Assembly (NCBI GenBank): GCA_029856295.1
Contig: JAHQWS010000017.1
Span: 1 to 10,806, forward strand
Direction: 5' to 3'
DNA length: 10,806 nt
Source: Promethearchaeia archaeon
GTDB lineage: Archaea; Asgardarchaeota; Lokiarchaeia; Sigyniarchaeales; SOKP01
Position 1 is the first letter of the stretch. The number at the start of each line of letters is the position of its first letter. Positions 1 to 5,618 of this stretch are shown one piece after another. The notes beneath the pieces were generated by a model. It had not been told where the DNA came from, searched no databases, and saw only the letters and a list, made by a program, of their open reading frames with translations. A program made the translations under genes and the position numbers.

Positions 1-93
1 ATTTACTGCATTTCGGGCGACGATTGACGCGCCTTGTTGTTTCATGAGCCTTCGAATTGGGCTCCATGCAAATGCGTGTTTCTTTTTAGCCAT
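1..93 (-). CDS. Archaeal histone, N-terminal part (cut by window edge)
   Basis: Only the first 31 codons lie in the window; the gene runs off the left edge. The peptide starts MAKKKHAFAW and continues SPIRRLMKQQGASIVARNAV. This has the pattern of the first helix and loop of archaeal histones, where HMf-type proteins have a proline followed by I-x-R-(I/L)-(I/M)-K-x-x-G-A. Such proteins dimerise through the histone fold and wrap DNA into nucleosome-like fibres. The segment before the fold is short and basic (three lysines and a histidine in the first six residues). The ATG at 93-91 is well fixed: a GGAGGA box sits seven bases upstream. No histone residue beyond position 31 can be checked, so the oligomerisation and C-terminal residues are unknown. 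Identification rests on this short stretch and is fairly secure. Confidence 0.85.
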   Translation of the reverse strand, partial: MAKKKHAFAWSPIRRLMKQQGASIVARNAVN

Positions 94-100
94 TTTTTAT

Positions 101-106
101 TCCTCC
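101..106 (-). promoter_or_regulatory. Strong Shine-Dalgarno of the histone gene
   Basis: On the minus strand the bases read AAAGGAGGA, then seven bases, then ATG at 93. This is close to a perfect complement of the 16S rRNA 3' end and fixes the histone start. It suggests high translation, as expected for an abundant chromatin protein. Most other single genes in the window lack such a site. Confidence 0.85.
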
Positions 107-178
107 TTTAAAAAATTTTTAAAAGTTATTATTTTGTTTTTTTTTGTTTATTTTTAATGATGATTAGTTATTTAATAA

Positions 179-370
179 TTAACCGAAGCTGTATTTAAAC
201 TTATTGATGAACGAGTAAATTTTGACGAAGTTAAATCAAAAAAATTTCGACAATATTCTTTATACAAAATCATGATGACAAATTTTGATATGTTTATAAA
301 AGTGATTAAACAACAAAATATGAATCACATTTTTCATAATGAAAATAATTATTATTCTAAGTATGATTAA
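179..370 (+). pseudogene. Possible decayed gene fragment without a start
   Basis: A plus-strand frame stays open for 63 codons after the TAA at 176-178 and ends at TAA 368-370. It has no ATG until position 272 and no Shine-Dalgarno before that. The peptide (fragments such as EAVFKLIDERVNFDEVKSKK and KIMMTNFDMFIKVIKQQN) has a protein-like mix of acidic, basic and aliphatic residues rather than the F/I/K/N-only composition typical of random AT-rich frames. It could be the C-terminal end of a gene whose front was lost, for example a transposase or another mobile-element protein, but I recognise no motif. Random openness in AT-rich DNA is a real alternative. Confidence 0.2.
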
Positions 371-676
371 TTCTTGTTTTTATTCCATTTTATTACTATT
401 ATTTGGAGATTTAAAAAATTTTGAATTAATACCTTTCATCACTTATCTATGTTAGATCATTTTCAATCTGAGTATTCCAAATAAATAATTATGTGGATAA
501 ATCCTAAAATTAATCTTTATTAATGAAATATGGATAATAGTTGGAGTCAAATAAGATATGACTTATTAACTTTTTCGGAAGATTTTTATAAAAGAAGAGA
601 ATTTTTCCATATTTTTTAAATTTTTTATATTATTGGGACCAGAATTGAATGTTGGTTTAGAATGTAATAAACCTAC

Positions 677-2233
677 TTAAACTTCTTCTTTTTTAACAAC
701 AACAATAAATTGGTGATGAATATTTGAAACAAAAGAATAGGGATAACCGTAAGGATATAAATTTTTATTATCTTGGTGTAAAACAGTTAATCCAGTTAAC
801 TTAAACCCAATATTCTTTAATATATTTGCTATATCACCATGATATAGATAAAAATCGGGACCATCCCTAAAGTCAGATACGAAAATCGCCCCATATCCTA
901 AATTTTTCAACTTTTTATAGCAAGTAGAAAAGATCTTTGTTAACTCATTAAGGAATTTGGCATAGGATTTTATATTCGCTAAGTCTTTATGAAATGTCTC
1001 GTCTTTACCCTCTATTGTGTATTTTGTCTCAAATCCTTTATCTACTCTTTCTTTTTTGGTCTTATGGTCAATTTTTTTAGTCAATATTCCCCAATAAGGG
1101 GGACTGGTAACGATAAAATCAAAATAGTTATCAGGGAACAATTGGATTTTTTCTTTCGCATCTCCATGTTCAACATTTTGAATTAATAGTTTTTTTTTAC
1201 CCTCCTCATCCATGAATAGATCAAGAGGTTTTTGTTGAGGAGTGAACTTTTTTCCATTGATTTTTATGGGCATACCCCTCGAAAAGAATCTACGTTTTGT
1301 TAAATCAATCCACTTTTTTGTTAATTCAATACCATATCCTTCAACGTTTAATTCTAAACAAGCGATAAGAGTACTTCCGACTCCACAAAAGGGATCCAAT
1401 ATTTTTGGTTTTTTGCTCATATCCGTGTAAAATTCAATTATTTTTTTAATATCTGGTTCAGGAAACGTCGCAGGATGCTGAGTTTTAAATTTATCTCTAG
1501 TTGGGGTGATACTTTTTATATAGCTATCATAATATAATGTTTTTTTAGCGAGCATCTTTTTTTCATCATAATTTAATTGAAACTCCAATGGTTTCTTTAC
1601 AGTGGCTTCTTTTTTTTTCTTTTCTTTTCTAAAAATTAGAAAATAATCGTTAATAATTGAGCTATTTGGATTGTCAATGTGATTCGTATCTTTTTTTCCA
1701 CCAGGAACCCATACCGTAAGTCCATTCAGGTTAAATCCTATATTTATTAACAAATTAGCTAGATCGTAATGATATGAAATCAGACCAGAATTTCTTTGAA
1801 AGTAAAAATCTCTAACCATAACACAGAGATATTTTTCACTTTTCAAAATATGAAAATAGTGAATGAATTCCGATTTATATTTATCAGAAAGAAGTGTATG
1901 CTCATAGAGCATCAAATTAGCAAAGTCTCTATTTGCTTGTATCCATATAAAATCTACTTCTTTCTTTGTTTTAGTTAGAACTATTCTACGTTCACTTTCG
2001 CCTATGAGATTAATTTCTTTATTATTGTTAGGATTTAATATTACATTATTCTTCTTAGTGAAGAATAATAGTAAATTTCTTAAATGGCGAATTTCTTTCC
2101 TATCGCCATGATTCAGATGATAATCAGAAAATTCCCAAACACTTTTAGTATTTATCAGCCATTCTTTAGCAGTTAAATCATTTAGCTTGTTGGATATAGG
2201 AATTTTTTTCTTATTTTTTATAGGATTTGTCAT
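677..2233 (-). CDS. Solitary DNA (likely N4-cytosine) methyltransferase with internally duplicated catalytic fold
   Basis: A 518-residue S-adenosylmethionine-dependent DNA methyltransferase. The motif X-like segment HPATFPEP is at 253-260, the SAM-binding motif I (ILDPFCGVGST) at 278-288, followed by GYGIELT at 299-305, and the catalytic motif IV (TSPPYWG) at 376-382. SPPY is typical of enzymes that methylate the N4 amino group of cytosine, though N6-adenine cannot be ruled out. The order X-I-IV differs from the usual beta-class order IV-X-I. Residues 93-203 resemble 371-515: NIGFNLNGLTV (164-174) against NIGFKLTGLTV (474-484), preceded by YHxDxAN in both and followed by a hydrophobic F-basic strand. 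In the first copy the SPPY position reads IQANRD, so that copy should be inactive. No restriction endonuclease gene is adjacent, so it looks like an orphan enzyme. The protein is very rich in Lys and Asn, perhaps a sign of transfer. The ATG at 2233 has no Shine-Dalgarno but a TATA-like box about 33 bases upstream, suggesting a leaderless message. Confidence 0.88.
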   Translation of the reverse strand: MTNPIKNKKKIPISNKLNDLTAKEWLINTKSVWEFSDYHLNHGDRKEIRHLRNLLLFFTKKNNVILNPNNNKEINLIGESERRIVLTKTKKEVDFIWIQANRDFANLMLYEHTLLSDKYKSEFIHYFHILKSEKYLCVMVRDFYFQRNSGLISYHYDLANLLINIGFNLNGLTVWVPGGKKDTNHIDNPNSSIINDYFLIFRKEKKKKEATVKKPLEFQLNYDEKKMLAKKTLYYDSYIKSITPTRDKFKTQHPATFPEPDIKKIIEFYTDMSKKPKILDPFCGVGSTLIACLELNVEGYGIELTKKWIDLTKRRFFSRGMPIKINGKKFTPQQKPLDLFMDEEGKKKLLIQNVEHGDAKEKIQLFPDNYFDFIVTSPPYWGILTKKIDHKTKKERVDKGFETKYTIEGKDETFHKDLANIKSYAKFLNELTKIFSTCYKKLKNLGYGAIFVSDFRDGPDFYLYHGDIANILKNIGFKLTGLTVLHQDNKNLYPYGYPYSFVSNIHHQFIVVVKKEEV

Positions 2234-2260
2234 CGAATATTAGGAAATTCTTCATATACT

Positions 2261-2273
2261 TAATATATATATG
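2261..2273 (-). promoter_or_regulatory. TATA-like box of the methyltransferase gene
   Basis: On the minus strand an alternating ATATATATATTA block lies about 30-38 bases before the ATG at 2233. With archaeal TATA-to-start distances of about 25 bases, transcription would begin at or a few bases before the ATG, in line with the missing Shine-Dalgarno. This is judged by eye; no transcript data. Confidence 0.45.
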
Positions 2274-2337
2274 TTGAAATACAGTTTAAAAACTTAAATC
2301 TAACTACCTTAATGGATATACTTATCAAATGGGTAAT

Positions 2338-2964
2338 TTATTCTTTAAGCAGCTCCTTTAATCTGTTCACGTACTCTAAGGCCTTGTTTCCATCATTAAT
2401 TTGACTCAGGTCGATTTCAGCCGAAACTTTCCTAATAGCACTACCAACATATATCCTTCGAGTAAGCAAAAATACAACTGCAGGAGTCCACACAAAAGCC
2501 AATAAAGGTACAACTCCAATACACGGTCCGATCATAGGCATTATTTCGCTATATCCATACCAATTACCCCAACATGCAAGGGTTTCAAAATATGCTAGAA
2601 ATAAAATTGCAGCTACCGAAGAAATTGCATACCCGACCCAGAGAGGTAGTTTTTTCACACCTTTATTGAAAAATGTGCCCCCTTTGATAAACCAATATCG
2701 ATCCCAATATAATACTGAAATTACGATATGAGTGCATAAAATTAAGATTCCGTCTAAAAATCCTGCTCGTAGAAAAGTGAGTACAAAATATATTTTCATT
2801 TCAATTGTATTTTCGCCAAACCAATATCTCCCTCTATTGTAACCCGCATAAAAAGGGATTTGAGATACTTCCCATAAGTAGTTTAGGAGAAATCCAAAGA
2901 GTAAGATATAAACTTCAGGTAGTAAGAAGAATTTTTTTCCATAACCCTTAAATTTTTGAGGCAT
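2338..2964 (-). CDS. Four-helix integral membrane protein with NYLWE and YSEIMP motifs
   Basis: A 208-residue protein with about four hydrophobic helices at residues 14-34, 58-86, 107-128 and 145-168, and a charged helical tail (175-208) that probably lies in the cytoplasm. Conspicuous polar spots sit in or beside the helices: NYLWE (28-32), a buried Asp in GFLDG (68-72), and WYGYSEIMPMIG (135-146) followed by GVVPLL. To my memory this set (N-x-x-W-E in helix 1, Asp in helix 2, Y-(S/T)-x-x-MP before the last helix) recurs in uncharacterised bacterial and archaeal membrane proteins, but I cannot name the family or a function. Conserved Trp-Glu and Asp within the membrane hint at a binding or catalytic role rather than a mere anchor (inference). 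The ATG at 2964 has no Shine-Dalgarno; an A/T block (2981-2993) could be its TATA box. It is transcribed away from the hydrolase at 3107. Confidence 0.75.
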   Translation of the reverse strand: MPQKFKGYGKKFFLLPEVYILLFGFLLNYLWEVSQIPFYAGYNRGRYWFGENTIEMKIYFVLTFLRAGFLDGILILCTHIVISVLYWDRYWFIKGGTFFNKGVKKLPLWVGYAISSVAAILFLAYFETLACWGNWYGYSEIMPMIGPCIGVVPLLAFVWTPAVVFLLTRRIYVGSAIRKVSAEIDLSQINDGNKALEYVNRLKELLKE

Positions 2965-3106
2965 TTGATTGAGTATTAATTAAAATTTAAAAAATTTATG
3001 ATGAGGTAATATAAAAAGGAACTTTGATATATTTACATAAATTTAACATTAGGTTAAAACTAAGATTATGTAATAATTTAGATTAAAATATTAGGTAAGA
3101 TGTAAA
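2965..3106. promoter_or_regulatory. Divergent promoter region
   Basis: These 142 AT-rich bases separate two genes read in opposite directions. On the minus side TTTTTAAATTTTA at 2981-2993 is 17-29 bases before the membrane protein ATG. On the plus side A/T-rich sequence at 3071-3090 precedes the hydrolase ATG by 17-36 bases, and an AGGT at 3093-3096 is a weak ribosome binding site ten bases upstream. No clear operator palindrome was seen. Confidence 0.4.
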
Positions 3107-3937
3107 ATGAAACATTTTGAGAGTGAATATGAGGGAATTGAAGGTTTAAAGATCTATTATCAATATTGGTTTCCAGATAAACCTAAGGCAATTTTACAGA
3201 TTGTTCATGGGTTTGCAGAACATTCTGGAAGATATATGAATGTAGTTAATGAAGTTATACCTTTAGGTTATGCAGTATATGCAAATGATCATAGGGGTCA
3301 TGGACGATCAGAAGGAGTCAGAAATTATGTTGATACTTTCGATCAATATGTAGAAGATGAGAAAAAATTATATGACATTATAAATGGACAGCATCCAAAT
3401 TTGCCCATATTTATGTTAGGACATTCTATGGGTTCAGTTATTGCCCTTTATTTTACAAGAAAATATGAAAATTTCTTGAAAGGATTAATTCTTTCAGGAG
3501 CGGGTACAGATTTAGGGGGAGGAGGTACTGCATTACTAAAAGTTGTTACTAAATTTTCAGAGGAAAATCCCAAAATGGAAATTCCCCCTAATTTAAACGC
3601 TGGATTTCTTAGTCATGACCCGGCGGTTGTAAAGGCATACCAAGCAGATCCTTTAGTTTATGCTGAGAAAATTACGGCAAGATTAGCCTTTGAATTATTC
3701 AATAGTGTAAAGAATCTTGAAACTTTTATTAAAGAGTTACAAATTAGCTTATTAGTGCAATGCGGTTCGGAAGATAAATTAATTATTGGAAGTGAGAACT
3801 TAGACAACTTCTTTATAATGGAAGATAAAACCATTAATATCTATGAGGGCCTATATCATGAAGTTTATAATGAATTAGAACAAGATCGAAAAAAAGTTCT
3901 TACTGATCTTAGTAATTGGTTAGAGAGTCATAATTAA
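3107..3937 (+). CDS. Alpha/beta hydrolase, monoacylglycerol lipase / lysophospholipase type
   Basis: A 276-residue serine hydrolase of the alpha/beta-fold family related to monoacylglycerol lipases. The oxyanion segment HGFAEHSGRY is at 34-43, the family signature DHRGHGRSEG at 61-70, and the nucleophile elbow GHSMGS at 105-110 (Ser107). The acid is probably Asp223 in the segment CGSEDKL, and the base His251 in YHEVYNE (250-256). A cap region at about 135-195 covers the active site. All three triad residues are present, length matches the family, and no signal peptide is seen, so a cytoplasmic esterase acting on acylglycerols, lysophospholipids or similar acyl esters is likely. The exact substrate cannot be read from the sequence; other carboxylesterases share the motifs. 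It is the only well-supported plus-strand gene here and stands alone, with an oligo-T terminator after the stop. The ATG at 3107 has at most a weak AGGT ahead of it. Confidence 0.9.
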   Translation: MKHFESEYEGIEGLKIYYQYWFPDKPKAILQIVHGFAEHSGRYMNVVNEVIPLGYAVYANDHRGHGRSEGVRNYVDTFDQYVEDEKKLYDIINGQHPNLPIFMLGHSMGSVIALYFTRKYENFLKGLILSGAGTDLGGGGTALLKVVTKFSEENPKMEIPPNLNAGFLSHDPAVVKAYQADPLVYAEKITARLAFELFNSVKNLETFIKELQISLLVQCGSEDKLIIGSENLDNFFIMEDKTINIYEGLYHEVYNELEQDRKKVLTDLSNWLESHN

Positions 3938-3952
3938 TCAAGAATAACTTAA

Positions 3953-3960
3953 TTTTTTTT
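3953..3960 (+). terminator. Oligo-T terminator after the hydrolase gene
   Basis: Eight consecutive T on the plus strand begin 16 bases after the TAA of the hydrolase gene, with no hairpin needed. Intrinsic termination in archaea is driven by such T-tracts. The convergent coiled-coil gene ends at 4013, so the tract keeps the two transcripts apart. Confidence 0.65.
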
Positions 3961-4012
3961 ATAAGATTAAATCAGCAATAAGCTCAATTTACAACTAATC
4001 TAAAAACTAAAT

Positions 4013-5467
4013 TTATCGCCATTCAGCGCCGCATTGTCCGCATTTAAATTTTTTCCCGTACATTCGTGGATATGCTGATATGATTTTGGTTTTATCTTCA
4101 ACTTCTCGGATTTGTCTTAGATTTTCATTTCCGCATATCGGGCATTTCCTTCTTCCCTCAGACGTTTCAATAACACCGATATTATCAATATCTGGAATTT
4201 CATCAGCTTGAGGTGGGCTTTTCACGTTAATCTCCTCCTGCATAGGAGTTGAAACTTCTTTTTCTTTAATAATTTGTTCACTTAGAGGCTCAGTGGTGGT
4301 TTTTTGAGGTTCTATAGTAGGTTCTGGAAAATTTATTGCTACTTCTCGAGTTTCTATTGCTGCATGTCTTTTATTCACTAATTCTTGTACCGTTCCTTTT
4401 GGGACGTCATTTATTTGTTCAGATTCTCTATTATCAACTCCTTCACTCCCTTCCATTGCTGCATGTCTTTGGCTCACGATATCTTGAACTATTCCTGCAG
4501 GGACATCAGTAATTTGTACAGGTTTATCAATCTCGCTTTCTTTGCTAATTTCCATTGGAATCTGTGTCTCTCTCGTAATCTCTGGTTCTTTTCTTTCTGG
4601 TTCTTTTGGAATATGAGCGGGAATTGGCTTGATAGTAGGGTCAGTTATTTCTGTGGTCTCTACATCTACATGTAATAAAAGTGCTGCTTTCAATAATTGA
4701 TTTTTTTCGTTTAATTCTTTATTTTCTTTCTTGAAATTAGAGATTTCTTTTTGTAATCTAATAACATTTCCTTCAAGAGTTGCGCTAGGTTGCTCAGACT
4801 TAGTAATTTCGATTACTTTGCTGAGTTCTCTATTTTCTTTTACCAGGGAGGCTACATAATCATTTTGTTCTTTAATTTTATTCTCTAAATTAGCAATCAT
4901 AGAGGACTGGTCAGCCCTTAATTTATCTATAGTCTCGCGATGTAATTTATTTACTTTTTCTAAGCTTGTAATTTTCTCATCATATTCCACAATCTTATTT
5001 TCTAAATTAGAGGTGTAATCTTTTTCAGATGTCATAGTTCCACCACTTTCATTTAATATGATATTTTCTTGTTCTAATTCAGTAAGCTTTTTATTTAATT
5101 GAAAGATATTACTTTCTAATTCATCAACAGAACTTAGTTTCACTTTTAAATTTTCGTAATTTTGGAGCAAAATTTCATTTCTTTCTTCTAAATCAGTAAT
5201 TGTCTTCTTTAAAATAACAATTAAATCTTCTAACTCGGATTTTTCTCCAATTAAATTATCAATTGTCTCATGAGCATTTTGTAAAACTGAAGTATCCTTT
5301 AATTCTTGCTCTAAATTTTTGTAATGTTTTAATTCATAAATTAAATCATTTACTGTGTCCTCTAGTGTTTCTACCTCTTGATCTTTTTGATTTAATTCTT
5401 TTCTCTGGGAGATGAGCATTTCTTTTAAGACTTGAACATCATCTATTCCGTGTATATCTTTGCTCAT
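4013..5467 (-). CDS. Long coiled-coil protein with duplicated 22-residue motif and C-terminal zinc ribbon
   Basis: A 484-residue soluble protein in three parts. Residues 10-265 form an almost unbroken coiled coil with heptad-like spacing of Leu/Ile and many Glu, Lys and Asn, broken at about 141-147 (SGGTMTS) and 225-231. Residues 270-440 are a Pro/Glu/Thr-rich, probably disordered linker that carries two copies of one motif (see 4352-4516). Residues 440-484 are a four-Cys zinc ribbon: C442-x2-C445, 30 residues, C476-x2-C479, ending CGAEWR, like the TFIIS/RNA-polymerase-subunit type. The likely role is an elongated dimeric scaffold or adaptor whose ribbon binds nucleic acid or protein; this is inference, and I know no characterised homologue. 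Such ribbons at the end of long coiled coils may be a lineage speciality of Asgard archaea, which a search would settle. The start has no Shine-Dalgarno; A/T-rich sequence 22-33 bases upstream suggests a leaderless message. It converges on the hydrolase gene. Confidence 0.8.
   Translation of the reverse strand: MSKDIHGIDDVQVLKEMLISQRKELNQKDQEVETLEDTVNDLIYELKHYKNLEQELKDTSVLQNAHETIDNLIGEKSELEDLIVILKKTITDLEERNEILLQNYENLKVKLSSVDELESNIFQLNKKLTELEQENIILNESGGTMTSEKDYTSNLENKIVEYDEKITSLEKVNKLHRETIDKLRADQSSMIANLENKIKEQNDYVASLVKENRELSKVIEITKSEQPSATLEGNVIRLQKEISNFKKENKELNEKNQLLKAALLLHVDVETTEITDPTIKPIPAHIPKEPERKEPEITRETQIPMEISKESEIDKPVQITDVPAGIVQDIVSQRHAAMEGSEGVDNRESEQINDVPKGTVQELVNKRHAAIETREVAINFPEPTIEPQKTTTEPLSEQIIKEKEVSTPMQEEINVKSPPQADEIPDIDNIGVIETSEGRRKCPICGNENLRQIREVEDKTKIISAYPRMYGKKFKCGQCGAEWR
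4352..4516 (-). repeat. Two copies of a 22-residue motif inside the coiled-coil protein
   Basis: Residues 318-339 (bases 4451-4516) and 351-372 (bases 4352-4417) both follow QI(T/N)DVPxGxVQ(D/E)(I/L)V(S/N)xRHAA(M/I)E. They are separated by 11 unlike residues. The DNA is only partly conserved (for example a shared TTGCTGCATGTCTTT on the plus strand), so protein sequence rather than DNA appears to be under selection. Within the disordered linker such repeated segments are typical of docking motifs that fold on a partner. Confidence 0.8.
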
Positions 5468-5488
5468 TTTGAAATGTCCAAAATTTAT

Positions 5489-5500
5489 GATAAATTAAGA
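5489..5500 (-). promoter_or_regulatory. TATA-like box of the coiled-coil protein gene
   Basis: The minus strand reads TCTTAATTTATC 22-33 bases before the ATG at 5467, at the spacing expected for an archaeal leaderless promoter. No G-rich ribosome binding site lies between it and the ATG. Visual call only; the whole region is AT-rich. Confidence 0.3.
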
Positions 5501-5618
5501 TTGTTCTTTAAAAAAATAAGAAACTTATCATTAAAAAATTTAAGGAAGTAGATAAATAAAATGGGTTAAAGTATGGATACAAAATAATCGATATAATACA
5601 ATCTTTAATAAATAAATA

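Larger units (their letters stand above)
94..676. other. Gene-poor AT-rich intergenic stretch
   Basis: About 580 bases between the histone start and the methyltransferase stop, very rich in A and T, with homopolymer runs near 110-160 and 600-630. I see no start-plus-Shine-Dalgarno pair opening a convincing gene, no tRNA-like fold and no direct repeat array. It should hold the histone promoter (upstream of 93 on the minus strand); TATA-like A/T blocks exist near 108-125 and 149-160, but none stands out. One start-less plus-strand open frame (179-370) and a 29-codon frame at 530-619 in the same phase, with stops between, could be remains of a decayed gene. Confidence 0.6.

Noticed and set aside
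110..160. T-rich block near the histone start as a terminator or origin element
   Set aside because: It lies upstream of the histone gene in an overall AT-rich region, and no iterons or origin-box repeats were seen.
530..619. Plus-strand ATG frame of 29 codons
   Set aside because: Too short, with no ribosome binding site and no motif; mentioned only as a possible companion of the 179-370 remnant.
989..1978. Plus-strand open frames (989-1186, 1242-1430, 1796-1978) opposite the methyltransferase
   Set aside because: They are antisense to a gene with clear motifs, are Phe/Ile-rich as expected from opposite-strand reading of Lys-rich sequence, and have no ribosome binding sites.
677..2964. A restriction-modification or phage-defence operon (BREX/DISARM-like) around the methyltransferase
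   Set aside because: No nuclease, ATPase, helicase or PglZ-like gene is present; the neighbours are a histone and a small membrane protein, each with separate start signals.
4385..4675. Plus-strand 96-codon open frame opposite the coiled-coil protein
   Set aside because: It is the opposite-strand reading of the linker and motif repeats, very rich in Phe, Trp and Ser, with no start signal and no family resemblance.
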